Positions 35,346-47,473 of a stretch of 64,000 nucleotides of DNA are shown here, piece by piece. The stretch is from Metellina segmentata. Taxonomy: Eukaryota > Arthropoda > Arachnida > Araneae > Tetragnathidae. The stretch covers positions 57,073,573 to 57,137,572 of the forward strand of contig OX375873.1 in assembly GCA_947359465.1 (NCBI GenBank), given 5' to 3'. The notes under the pieces are model-generated. The model had not been told where the DNA came from. It was given only the letters and a program-made list of their open reading frames with translations, and searched no databases. The translations under genes and the position numbers were made by a program. The first letter of the stretch is position 1. Each line of letters starts with the position of its first letter.

Positions 35346-38300
35346 ACAATTCCGTAACATTATTCTTTCTCTTAAATGTCTTTTCCTTTAGATCTCTTGT
35401 GTACTTGTTGAAAATGTGTGTTTTGAACTGTGATGCACTTCTTAAACAAGATAAGTTATTCTTAACATTGCGAGTTGTGTTTTGAAATAATAATAAGTAT
35501 TAAAATAAGGAGTTGATACAAATATAATTTGTGTACACACACTACAACAATGTAGGCAGTACATTAAATGTATTACTGCCTTTTATAAGATAAACAGTTC
35601 AAAAAATATTATAAAAACTGATTCTTATTATATATTTAAAACTGGAAAACGATACGTAATTCTGTTTGGAACAGTTTAATAGTAACATTATTATCTGTTT
35701 AGTAACCTTTTTTGGAACAAATATTAAAGGTGATAAAAAATAACATTCCCCAAAACAAGCTCACGTAACATTTAAAAACATGTTAAATCTGTTCTATCAT
35801 CAGACATTTTAATAAAAGCAACCAGTATCTTCAGGGTTTCAGCGATAATGCTTTCGATTTGACTCACGATTTTTCCTTGCAGTTGCTCGATAACCCAAAC
35901 GATAATTTAATAAGACCCAAAAGCTCCAAAGCAAGAACTTCTGATGTTACGGCTGAAACTATTCGGTAGATTTCCGTATATCGATTATTTAATTAGCAGT
36001 TGGACAAGAGAGAGAGCGAAAACCTGTTGCGCCAGCAGCGCCACCAAACGCCCGGTGGCAGAATAACTCCACGTGAGTCCAGTTTACAGCGTGTTTGGAA
36101 AAGTTACGCTTTTTTTGCACACCTTCACCTTCTTCGAGGCTGACAGGTTCGTTTAGAATGGTCAGTTTAATTGAAAACTTGGATTGCTTGTGATCTTGCT
36201 CGAACTGAAAAGAGCATTTCCTTGTAGGGCTATTTTCACCGGATATTTTGTTTTACATCGCATGGTAAGATTTCGAATCCACATTTAACGAGTGTAAATA
36301 TATTTTTGTGCAGATTACTATTTGAAACTATTATTCACAACACAAAGGTTCTAAAAAAATAAAATATCACTGGTTATTTTTTTTAATCGAATTGGTATTC
36401 AAAGATTAATTGAAAGTAATTTTTATTGAAATTAAAGCTAATTAAATTGATTTCGTTAACTTATAGTTCAGAAGAGATAATTAAATACATCTTAAATTAC
36501 ACAAGAACGTTGAACAATTTTTGAGTTTTAATGATTATAATGTTTTGTATATTCCTCTTTACAATATAGCATATTTGTTGTAATACAACAATAAATGCAT
36601 AAATTATGATAAAATACTTCTTAACTTCCTTTCAAAGAAATTAAAAAATAATTACATATTTTCATGTTTCTTAAATGGTGTTATTCGTTTATGCAATTTC
36701 TAGTTTCAACTTTGGCATAAAAGTACTGAAAGTATGTATATTAAGTATATGCTCCCTACAAAACAGCTATTTATAGATAATTTACTCATTTATCTTCCAA
36801 AATATGTTATTTTTCATAAGAAAAAGACGAAACACAAACGATTTATAAGAATTTTAAACTTTCGAATTTCGATTTATAATTACAGAACTTTGTATTATGA
36901 AGCATAGCTAGTTGTATAGATAAACCACGTGTAAAACACAAACATGTTTTATACAAAAAAAAAATTACCATCCCCATAGTGTATACTACCTTTAAAAAAA
37001 TCTAAGTCCATATTCATTACGTTGGCTTTGTTCGATTAGAATCGATGTGAATGGAACTATAATAAATAGATACTGACTTAAAATGTATTTTGCTCCATTT
37101 CTATGTACAATATATATATAATTTATGTACCACCAATTAAATAATTCTTAATCTTTATTGAATTTAAGTTAATGTTTTGAGGTTTTTTCAGAAAGCAAAA
37201 TTTGTTTGTGGGAAACTTAATTTACTTAAAATTTCTTAAAAAATATATGCTGTACAAAATAATATATTTTTGTGCATCAAAATCATCACTTTATAATTCT
37301 TAATTCAAACATTCTGATATCTAAAATTGAAATGTAAAAAAAACAGCGTTTATTATCTAATAAATTATAAAATAATAGTAGCAACTGATCTTGCGGACAG
37401 CTTATTTCTCGCAGTTGAAAAAGAAAGCTTTTCAATTATGTCAAAATCTTCTAATAAAAATAAAAATATTGCTTTTTATTTTCGAATGTAAGACACCCAC
37501 TGTCGGCCTATTTGATCCCTAGTTCTCTTAAAAATGCTATTTGCAGAACACATAAATGCCATTATTTGGCGGTACGCACTATTCTATAATCTATGAAAGA
37601 CTGGGAATAATATAAACATTTTTGGTGTGGGAAAGAGTATGTAAAAGAAAAAGTTTTCGTTTTAATCATCCACAAATTATTACTTTTTCAGGCTACGCCT
37701 TTTTTCCTATTTCCGTTCATAATGAGTTTTTTCAATTTCTGTAAAATTGACGACTGTGTGCCTTTTCATGTAGAAAGCATATATTGTGGTGATAATCTTT
37801 ATAAGCACACTTAATCTTTTTGTCATTATTATCAAGCAAAGTCATCAAATCTAAATCAACAACGTGTTTTCATCGTGTGTCGTGAAATCACAGTTTAATT
37901 TAAAACAAGTAGTAATTTTTATTCTTATGGAATAATTTTGAAAAAGAATAGGAACAAACGATACTTGTTCGATTATTAAAATACGTAATTTTATTTCGGG
38001 AACTAAAAAATGAAATATTTTGAAAACTAATTCTAAACTGAATCATTTTCAGGATAGTTCACAATTTAAAAAAAAACGGCGTAAAATTTTGTTTTATTAA
38101 AAATTTTTACTACTTACTATTGGATAATTTTTTTAATCAAACGCCCTCCAAATCCATAGAGGTAAAGAATTGGATAAAAAATTAGCATTTTTGGGCGTTA
38201 TGAAACCATTTAATCAGCAATTATCGAACGAAATATTTCTATAAAATTTTTTGCCAAAATTTATGCCTTTATCTTAAGTTTAATAATACATATCATTCAT

Positions 38301-40592
38301 GTTAATAATACTTTATGTATTATGTTTGAGATGATAAATAAAAATATATCTTCTAGTTTTCATTTCATGTAAACATCTTTGTTTAACGTCGAAAACTCTC
38401 TGTATTGACCAGTCTGATCCAAAATCCTGATTGGAGTAATAGGATAGTTTTATTTAGTCGAAACGACTTGGAGGGTTAAGATCTAATACAAATATTGGAT
38501 TTCCGAATTTAAGTTAATCAATCGGTTTCGTATTAGTTATAATTTTGTGCCGTAACGGAGGAGAGTTTTATGTTAATGTTTCTGGTTAGTACATTCAAAT
38601 TTCTTCTTCCGTTAATAATTAGATATTTGTATGTGTGAACTTTAAATAGAGAGTTGTTTCTAAGGTTTTTCTCTCAGTTGTTACTAGTCGTAGTTCTAGT
38701 TTCCTGTACCGATAAGCTGATCAGGTCAAAAAATTATATTGTTTTAAATTCTTAAATAATAGAGTTCTTTTTAATATTATAGATTTATTCCTTTTGCAAT
38801 AAGCTAACACGAACAGAAAGACTTTGTTAGTGATATTTTTTCAGAACTTACAAATGTTCGTAACAGAGGAAACTATTTTATAAGACAGTAACTACATATT
38901 TTTAATTCGACAACTGACTTCAAGGGATTCGTTACTACAAGGGTGATCGGCTGCTATCTATGAGGGGCCACTTATTGGGAAAGTCAATATTTCTCCTAAT
39001 AGCGACAATCACCAACATCCAAGAACATACATCGATAACCGAGGTTCGAATACACGGGATTGCAGACAAATTGCTAAATATGTAATAAGAACAAAGTCGT
39101 TTTTATTTAGTTTCGTTTTGTTGGAAATCCAAGATGAAACAATGGATCAATGTGTAAAAATGACGCTATTGTTTTTTTTATGGAAATGACGAATGCCCAG
39201 AAAAACTAACATAGTAAAAATTCCCTGGAATCTAGGCCTCGTAAAAACGCTTTCTTGGAAAGTATTCAAAAGATAGCTCAAAAAGAGATGCTTCTATTTT
39301 TAAACTCCAAGCTTTCACCAATTGCATTACTGATGAAATGGAAAGCTGTCACTAAGATGATAATAAGAACGTAAACTCAGTATCTCGAGCACTGAAGCAA
39401 GGATAAAACATTCTTTATACATTGATTCTATTCTCACTCGTATTGAGTCCGTAGCACTCACTATCGAGAGAGTATTTGCCTTCAAAGCCTCTGTTGAAAC
39501 AGCTTTATCCATTGTTTTTAGTGAAAAAACAATCTTATAATCGGATTATCTTGATTTTTTTTTCTAGAATGCAGCTATAAACAAGAGTAATAAAAGAGGA
39601 CTTTCCCCCTTAATCCTTTACTCTTTGACCCGTCAAATATTTATTTTCCTCCTTTTCATCTGATTGAACCTCGATTTCAATGGGTTACGACATTGATTGT
39701 CAATACTATTTAAAGTAGCTTAAACTTTTCTGCCATAAATTGTTGGATGTAATAAACAAAAACGTATCTTTATTTTAGAGTTATGAAAGCTGAGTCTTGA
39801 AAAAATAATATGTAAATAAATTAAGTTAGGGCCAAGCAAAAAATTAATAAATTAAATTAAATTAATAAATTAAAAACCTGTAAATAAAATATAACTATTG
39901 GACGCCACCTCTGTTTGATCTCGTTCGCTAACCCCCGACGATTGCTAAGTAATATTTATAACGGTTCGCTAAGCTAGCAATGCTCGCTTTCCTTCGCAAA
40001 GCACCCAAGCATCAAAACATCCGAGAAAAGTTTTGTTAATAAATAATAAATATCAGTTTGAAGTCTAATTAGACCAATCAAACTTGCAGAAATTTCTTAC
40101 GTCAATTGATGACAGTGTTGTTACATACTTCCATGTCTTATTTAAATCTGTTTATAATCTACACTGAAGTATAAGAAAACTTGTATACTAGTCCAATACT
40201 TATTATGCCTTGAATAAGAGCGTTGAACTGTAAACATTCGGCATGAACTCCATGAACTTGAGACAAAATATTCTGTAGGCATTGAGCTCGATACTTACTT
40301 ACTGCGGAGAGGTCGAAGTACAGGAGTACATTATTTATTACAAAAACACATACCATTACGGAGTCAACACCAGCCTGTTAAGGCATTCGGGATACATAGC
40401 TTCGTCGGAGAATATTATCCGCAAAAGGATTCTTCCATCTGCATTTAATCTGCAGAAATATTTTGAAGTATTAGTCGTCTGACCAGGCTACTTGTTTCCA
40501 GTCGTCAAGTGTCTAGTGGTGGTGTTCTCGAGCCCAGGTGAGACGTATTGTTGTGTGTCGAGTGTTCATTAAAGGTACTCGTGCTTGCATTG
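35346..40592. other. Intergenic sequence with one GC-rich island
   Basis: Long AT-rich stretch with no gene or mobile element that I can support. The only marked departure is a short GC-rich segment near 36031-36061, which has a hairpin-forming GCCACC...GGTGGC and a GGTGGCGCTG motif on the minus strand. Short frames at 39327-39512 and 40159-40482 are probably chance. Confidence 0.4.
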
Positions 40593-40862
40593 GCTTCTAT
40601 AGGGCATATCATTGGGGAATTCTTCAGTCCTCTGATGTTTAATATGGATTCAGCATTAAATTCGTGTTATTTGAGGCGATGCTGCACGCCTATCTCGTTA
40701 AACTGCAGTTGCCAGCTGACGTTGATTGCTTCTATAGGGCATATCATTGGGGAATACTTCAGTCCTCACTTAGATGTTTAATATGGATTCAGCATTAAAT
40801 TCGTGTTATTTGAGGCGGTGTTGCACGCCTATCTCGTTAAACTACAATTGCCAGCTGACGTT
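40593..40862 (+). repeat. Tandem duplication of a ~135-bp segment
   Basis: GCTTCTATAGGGCATATCAT at 40593 recurs at 40728. The copies share ATGTTTAATATGGATTCAGC, CGTGTTATTTGAGGCG and GCCAGCTGACGTTG, with a 4-bp insertion (CACTTAG versus CTG region) and scattered substitutions in the second. A few percent divergence suggests a fairly recent duplication. The open frames 40548-40781 and 40774-40965 are both read through it and share peptide sequence only for that reason. Confidence 0.9.
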
Positions 40863-43800
40863 GGTCACACTCACCCAGAGTCTTTTTATGGCTGAACTGC
40901 TAAAGTCAGTTATAGGTTTTACTAGAATTCTTGTAGTTGTGGTATGTACCATTTTACAAATGTAATGGGCATTAACTGAAATTCTAAACTAATCTACCTC
41001 CGAATTGGCATAATCCATCTCACGAGCTTCGACTACTTTACCACGTTTAAAACCACTTAAATGGGAGTAACTTGCCATTCTCACGTCGGAAAGTTCAAGA
41101 TGCTTCCACAGATGTCTATGACTATATATATACATTGGAAGACGGAACCAATGACGTGCATAGATGGCGTTATAACTTAATTTGTATATTTTCATCTGTA
41201 CTAGTTTTTCCTTGCACTTTTATGTATATAAGCATTCACGTGTAAGTTCCATACTTCCAAATAAAATAATTAGTCCACAATATATAACGGTATTTCGTGA
41301 ACTTTTTACTGAGATCAATTCTTTTTCCTGATACTGTGTTTGTAAGAATATTTTATAATTTTGATACAAATTAGTGACATTAAAAGTACTAAAAACAAAT
41401 AATTCGCTGAATATTTTAAATGAAAGGACCAAATAACAGGTAAAATGGGCATTGGAAAGGTTTTCTAAATCTATAAACATATACAGAGACGATTAGAACT
41501 CATAGTCTAATTCACCTAACCATTTATAATGGATTCATATATGTTTTTATTTCTCTTTTTATGCTTATTAATGCTTTAAAATTGATAAAAAGTAGAAAGT
41601 TCAATTTACATTGATTTAGTTGAATTAATATATGATTACTGACTGGTTGAATCAGACTCAAACTAAGATAAACTACACTTTAAGGTAATCCTTATAAGTA
41701 TAATATAACAACATTTGGGGCAACAGAAGTAAAAATTTGCATAGAATCTGGTCTGTTTGTTTACTCTGAAAATACCTCTTCTCATGGTGAACTCTGATAG
41801 ATTTTATTTCTTGTATGTCTTTATTATGTATCAAAATTATAGAAAATGTACATTTCATATAAGTAGGTAGTTGAATTAACTTCGCAATCGAGCAATGAAC
41901 GGAAATCATGCCTCGCTTAAACGAAGTAAGAAAATCGACTATGTATCACTCGAAGCGGTTGATTTAGAAATAACGCCTATATCTCTTTATGTAGTTATGG
42001 AAATATCTATAAACTTTTTCTCATTGTTATGGAGGCATTGCATTATTAAGAGCACAGAGATTAGGTAGATATAAGAATGTTTTAGTTTATTATTGATACA
42101 ACTCCACCTTTCTGTGAAATTTCTGTTTATGGTTACATTGCAGTTGCACGGGTCTAAACAATAGACAAAATTTTATCAATGCCAATTAAGTAATTCTAGT
42201 GGGTTTTTTTTTTATATTTTTGCTGCGGTATTTTCTTTTTAATCAATTTTAAAGCATGTTTCCAACTGTCAATACCTATCAAAATAACGCTTTCCTGTGG
42301 CTCAAGGGAAAAAAGTAATAATTAAATTCCATTAAATTCATTTAAAATGTTTTAGATTGAATTTTAAAATTAGTACAAAAAATTACCCATGCTGTAAGTG
42401 ACATAGATTCATCAGGAATGCGCACATAGCAAACAAACAAACATACAGACAAACAAACACTTCTTTTCATAATAGTAGAGATATAATATATAGTTTCAAA
42501 TATACATGTCGCACCTTCCGTTGCAAAAACACGTCTCACTCCTCTGAAGTGTACGTCAAATCTGTTCATACTCATATTCTTTTTCAGAATAGCACCCAAC
42601 ATTTCATATTCTGATTCGCATGATATTACATCTGTCATCCATTAGAACAGTAGCAACTAGAACAACTGTTTTTGTAACCTATCTGTGTTCGTAACCAACG
42701 TGATGAAAGACAGGGAATTATGACAGTGTACATGTAGAAACGGTCATTCCTAATGGAGTATGACAAAAATAGTTAAATCGACGAAGTACTACTATGTTGT
42801 TGGAACCAATCATATGATGAATCAATGAATTGGCGTCTTCTCTAACCCTTTGGACAAAACAGATAACGAATGTCTGTTTTCAACTGGCAGATCAAAGTAA
42901 TCTAAGGGTCATGTTAGAAATGTCCTTGACATCTGAGCACATAAAAATGTGATCATTACTCACTCTACTTTATACTTCATCTATGGGGCAAACCAACAGA
43001 GCCCACTCTAGTGCTTTAAGCTTTCAGTGTTTCAGGTCAGTGGTTTATTCCTAGTCCATATATCCATCATCTTTGTGCATGATTAAAGTTGCCAGAAAAT
43101 AAAAAAAAATTTATCGAGGTTTTTGATACATTTCCTGTTTATCTACATCCATTACACACATTTACACGAATTAAAAGAATTCCCATCCCAGAAGTCATCG
43201 GATTGGGAGATGTACGTTTTGAAAGATGTCTAAATGTTTCCAATCACTGCTATTCACGTGCAATGGTTCCTTATGCTTACTTGAAACGGATCTTTTTGTG
43301 GGTGATCTTTCAAGACATGATTTAATTAAGACTGCTTAATTTAATTAATTTGTTGCTTTCAGTTTATTGAACATCCTTTATTCTGTTAAAATCTTCGAGT
43401 TTAATTCGTTTCCCACGTGGGGTTTTAATCAACCTTTTGTTGTCACTGAAGATTACGCATCTCGGTGCTTTGTTGATTACCTTCAAACACGAAAGGAGGT
43501 AATTGGTCCATTTGAAACATGTTTCTAGGGTTAATATAACCATGACATAAATGATTTAGCTTCGTAAGGATTAAGTAGGTGAATACATTATAAAAATTAA
43601 TACGCTGTCTTTTGTTCTATTGGAATTCTTGAAAGACGTTTTATTTGATTGTGTTTTATTAATAGACAACATACAAGTTCTAACATAGTTTTTTTGTTTA
43701 CAAAAACCATCTTTTATATTTTTATTCTTTCTGTATTCTAGTGGCTGTGCGATATTAAAATTTTAATATTACATTAGTCCTCCATATATCTGAATTTCAT

Positions 43801-44053
43801 GATGCATATGAATCATTTTAAATAAAACATTTTAATCAGTTCTTTTACTTATTGTATACTCAATTTATGACAAATAACCACTTTTAGTCACGTTGCAAGT
43901 AGAGGCTCTTTCAACCTCGTGATTTACGCAATTTCTTCGCTCTTCATTCCTTCTTCAGTGGATACGTTCAAAAACAGCAGCCGTTTTGGGGTACCAGAAA
44001 ATCCTAGGTCAGCTCATGAATGAACTATTCATCCATAACATTTTCCTGTTACA
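40863..44053. other. Intergenic sequence with no recognised gene
   Basis: AT-rich DNA. A possible very decayed SINE lies near 42985-43060, too weak to call. The plus-strand frame 43089-43325 and the minus-strand frames at 40989-41195, 41220-41480, 41673-41909 and 42342-42638 show no motif I recognise. Confidence 0.4.
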
Positions 44054-44620
44054 TTATTTATGAAATATGACGTTGGCCAACTGTCCATCTCTGGCCAAAT
44101 GCCTGCAAATATAGGTGCTTCAGGCAGCATATTTCATTACGTTTGAGCACATTTTCGGTGTGATTTAGTCCGTTTATTTGCGAATGCTTTGCTTAAGTTA
44201 TTGAATCGTTGCCCGTTTGTTAACATTCGTCTCACCTTTAATTAGTCTTAAATAAAAAAATTCAGCATGGTCAAATCAAGTGAACGAAAGGGCCAGTCGA
44301 CACTCGCGTATTTTGACATCTTTCGGCCAGGAAATACTTCCTCTTGAATTCGCACTGTTGCACGAACTGCATAGCATGCTGCTCTAACTTGTCAAACTAC
44401 ATGCTTAGTATAAGGCACTTATTGATCGATTTCAGGCAGAATTTTTTTTTAATCTCATAATATCGTTCACAATGGACAGTAACAGCATTTTCATTATATC
44501 CCCGATAAAAAATTTCCAGTAATAGCTTTACTGCAAATTGCACATCAAACGGTTTCTGTACAGGCATGAAGAGGTTGTTCCTGAATTAACCTTATATTTT
44601 TTTATCTCAGTAATGCTTTT
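44054..44620 (-). pseudogene. Degenerate mariner-like transposase (C-terminal half)
   Basis: Minus-strand reading, with shifts, gives IQEQPLHACTETV, then CAICSKAITGNF, then NENAVTVHCERYYE. After these come VRIQEEVFPGRKMSKYASVD and WPFRSLDLTMLNFF, then TIQ-stop-LKQSIRK, then RHLARDGQLANVIFHK and a stop at 44054-44056. This is the recognisable order of a mariner-like DDE transposase: HEQPLHPQKVTVW, NAVTVNGxRY, FPGRxISRxGDxxWPPRSxDLTPLDFF, and GGHLxxIIFH at the end. The second catalytic Asp equivalent (in DLTMLNFF) is visible, although the normally following Asp is Asn. Several in-frame stops and at least two frameshifts make it a pseudogene. The N-terminal half is not visible upstream. Confidence 0.75.
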
Positions 44621-44844
44621 CGTTTTTTACGTATTCACTGATAAAGTAAGTGATAAGAAAATAAACAAACCGTAGAAAGAGCCCGTATTTGCTGCGATAT
44701 AAGTAGCAGTTATTTGTCGATAGTTGAGTAAACAGTATGTAAAAATTATTGACAAATATTTTATTTGAAAGTTATTCCAAACCAAAATAGCGATCTTACT
44801 TAATAAACGCTTTTTTTTCTCAAACATGGCGTCGAAAAATGCCG

Positions 44845-44923
44845 TATTTGATAGATGGCTATTTGTATTTGATAGATGGCTATTTGTATTTGATAGATGA
44901 ATATTTGTATTTGATAGATGGCT
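44845..44923. repeat. 21-bp tandem repeat, 3.8 units
   Basis: TATTTGATAGATGGCTATTTG is repeated with one unit carrying GAATA instead of GGCTA. Being a multiple of three, it keeps reading frames open on both sides (LSNTNSH or IYQIQIA repeats on the minus strand). This explains the otherwise unconvincing frame at 44627-45022. Confidence 0.9.
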
Positions 44924-45894
44924 ACGACTAAACCGAGCGTGTACGCTCGCGAATGAAATCGGACGATTGACAAAGCTAACTTTTTCACCAGATTTAGAAT
45001 TCAAATAAATTTGATGAGCCATTCCAAATTGTGATATTTTAAAACAAATTAAAATTTTGCTGTCAAGTATTACATTCTTAACTAAACAAAGGGTGAATCA
45101 ACTAGCAAATAAATTGTTCAAGGATGAATGTAAAAAAAATGAGAACAGAACAGTAAATATTTTTAAAATAATTGAATTGCTCTGTTTTTTTAATAAATTT
45201 GATTCATCTGATCAGAAAATATTAAAAAGTATCATTTCAACACATTATCCGCAAGTGGTATGTGTTTGTATTTAACTCCACTGGTTTCACGTTGGATGGG
45301 GTCAAATTGTTTTTTGACTTTTTGGTCAACATCTTAAAACTTTAAAAAATAAGTTTCATCCTGCATTTATTAACTTAAGCTATACTTTTATTTAACAAAT
45401 ATTTTTTCAGACGTTTTGAGGCAAAAGAAGCGAGGGAGCCTGGTGCATCAAGATAATAAGAATAGCTCAGCGTAAAAGAATATTTTGATAGTTTCAGAGC
45501 CCGTACAGTAAAATGAAATGTTTGGATGTAGAATTAAGCTTTTTGGAAAAAATCAGGTTTTCGGTGTATCCAAATCTCAGTAATCATTCTTTAAAACTGT
45601 TAATATTATTTTACAACGAACATTTAGCAGATAAATGCGCTTTTGAGTGAAGCTGTTAACTATAGCAATCCCTGCTCAAAAATTTTAGTTTAAATAAATT
45701 CTAGGTATTGTACTATCGATAATTGACAAACGCACGTATAGATCTATATATTGAACTTCCAATTCTCTGTATCCTTGCTGAATCCCTATGATTGTTGTCC
45801 AGAAAAAACTGCTTCTGTATTTCTTAACATTGGAAAGCATTTCGATTCATGGAAATTTTTCAAGTTAACCTTATGATGGGTTCACACCGTTCTG

Positions 45895-46076
45895 CAGCCT
45901 TCAGTCTGTAATGTATTACTTCTAATAAATTTTGAATCCTCTTAATCAATAGAATCTTTTCAACGATTCTTTCAACCAAGAGATGTAATTATTTTGCCAT
46001 ATACGTTGCGTTTAGCCATATACGTTAGCCATAGCAATGCTATATTATTCGGAAATCTTGCGATTCTCAAAGGGTT
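45895..46076 (+). mobile_element. TTAA-type MITE family B, diverged copy
   Basis: Shares with the intact copy at 50818-51000 the blocks CAGTCTGTAATGTATTACTTCT-like start, AATAGAATCTTTTCAACGATT, and the end TATTCGGAAATCTTGCGATTC followed by TCAAAGGGTTAG. The flanking TTAA is mutated to TTAG at the right end, and the left end is not clear. Confidence 0.45.
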
Positions 46077-46157
46077 AGATTAGTATTTTTCCTCTCCCGT
46101 ATTAATCATGCCAATATGAAAAATATAAGAAAATGTGAATATAATTGGAACAACCGA

Positions 46158-46340
46158 GGGGTTCCCTAGTACACATCTTTTCTGCACTTTACAATCTTCC
46201 TAACTTCCTAACCAGTTTTTACCTTCTTGATTAACAAAATCTTACCTATGATTCTTTCTATCAACTGATTTGGTTATTTATGCTGTGGGGTTAAATAAAT
46301 ACTACACTACTTGGAAACCTTATGACGCTCAGAAGGTTAA
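46158..46340 (+). mobile_element. TTAA-type MITE family B, second diverged copy
   Basis: Contains CATCTTTTCTGCACTTTAC, CCAGTTTTTACCTTCTTGAT, AACAAAATCTTACCTATGAT, and ends TTGGAAACCTTATGACGCTC then AGAAGGTTAA. The right TTAA (46337-46340) is preserved. The left boundary is approximate. Confidence 0.5.
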
Positions 46341-46463
46341 AAATTGATGAGAACAGTAATAAATAATTGAAGGGGTGAGTGGAAGATGGGGTTATGTGAC
46401 AATTGTTTACATATTGGGATTATTGCAGTTTTGGCATTTCCTCGGGGTGAGGTATGACTTGTG

Positions 46464-46471
46464 CTGACAAC
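46464..46471 (+). repeat. Left target-site duplication of hAT-type element 2
   Basis: CTGACAAC here against CTTACAAC at 47466-47473: seven of eight bases match, as expected for an ageing 8-bp duplication. Confidence 0.6.
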
Positions 46472-47465
46472 TAGTGATGCGACATCAACGGCAAAACATC
46501 GATGTTCAAAATTAAAACATCGGTGTTGATAATACATCGCCCCAAAAACATCAATGTTTTTAAAAATCGATGTTTTTAATATTCAGTGTATTTAAACTCC
46601 CCCCGCCCCACCCATTTCTTAAAACTGGTTTAGCAACTAGTGATGCTACGTCGTTTGCAAAACATCGATGTTTAGAAATTTCGATGTTAAAAATTGAAAC
46701 ATCGATGTTGATAATACATCGCACCAAAACCATCGATGTTTTTTAAATTCAGTGAATTTAAACTTTTTCCCCCATTTCTTAAAACTGATTTAGCACCAAG
46801 TGATCCGACATCGACAGCAAAACATCGATGTTCAAAATTGAAACATCGATGTTGATAGTGCATCGACTCAAACCATCGATGTTTTTAAAATTCAGTGTAT
46901 TTAAATTTTTTTCACCATTTCTTAAAACTGGTTTAGCAACTAACTAATGATGTTACATCGGCAGCAAAACATCGATTTTTTTTTAAATTCAGTGTATTTA
47001 AACTTCCTTCTCTCCCCCCCCCCATTTCTTATGACTGGTTTAGCAATTAGTGATGCTGCATCGACAGCAAAACATTGATGTTTTTAAAATTCAGTGTATT
47101 TAAACTTTTTTCTCCCATTTCTTAAAACTGGTATAGCAACTAGTGATGCTACATCGACAGCAAAACATTGATGTTCTTAAAATTCAGTGTATTTAAACTT
47201 TTTCCCTCATTTCTTAAAACTGGTTTAGCAACTATTAATGTGACTTCGGCTCCAATACATCGATGTCGCATCCCTAATTTTCAGACCAACCTTGGCCAAT
47301 TTGGTCTAAAAGTATGTTTAATTTACTGATTATGCAAATTATGCTACTTGGTTATTTTTAAAAATTTTGTAACGGTACTGTTTTCATTTAAAAATAAAAC
47401 ATCGACAAGTATAAACATCGATGTTACAAAAACATCGACTCCAATACATCGATGTCGCATCCTTA
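46472..47465 (-). mobile_element. Non-autonomous hAT-type element 2 (ATCGATGT repeat element)
   Basis: Inverted copy of the element at 17753-18780. The left end TAGTGATGCGACATC and the right end (read inward) TAAGGATGCGACATCGATG border 994 bp, with a near-perfect 8-bp duplication outside. The right half matches the left half of element 1 block for block, including the internal second end (read inward from about 47273 as TAGGGATGCGACATCGATG) and the TTAGACCAAATTGGCCAAGG segment. The left part is a tandem array of an end module not amplified in element 1 (see 46614-47260). No coding capacity. Confidence 0.8.
46614..47260. repeat. Tandemly amplified terminal module inside hAT-type element 2
   Basis: Six further occurrences of CCATTTCTTAAAACTGGTTT followed by AGCAACTAGTGATGC and an ACATCGACAGCAAAACATCG-like stretch start near 46614, 46770, 46914, 47024, 47115 and 47205. 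Spacing shrinks from about 155 to about 90 bp as parts of the palindromic ATCGATGTT segment are lost. Each unit carries a near copy of the element's own terminal inverted repeat. Confidence 0.8.
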
Positions 47466-47473
47466 CTTACAAC
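47466..47473 (+). repeat. Right target-site duplication of hAT-type element 2
   Basis: CTTACAAC; one mismatch to 46464-46471. Confidence 0.6.

Noticed and set aside
42985..43060. Possible sixth SINE copy (GCCCACTCTAGTGCTTTAAG...)
   Set aside because: Only short, gapped similarity to the SINE head; too weak to call.
44627..45022. 131-codon minus-strand frame with LSNTNSH repeats
   Set aside because: It is open because it crosses a 21-bp tandem repeat that is divisible by three. An overlapping frame is open for the same reason.
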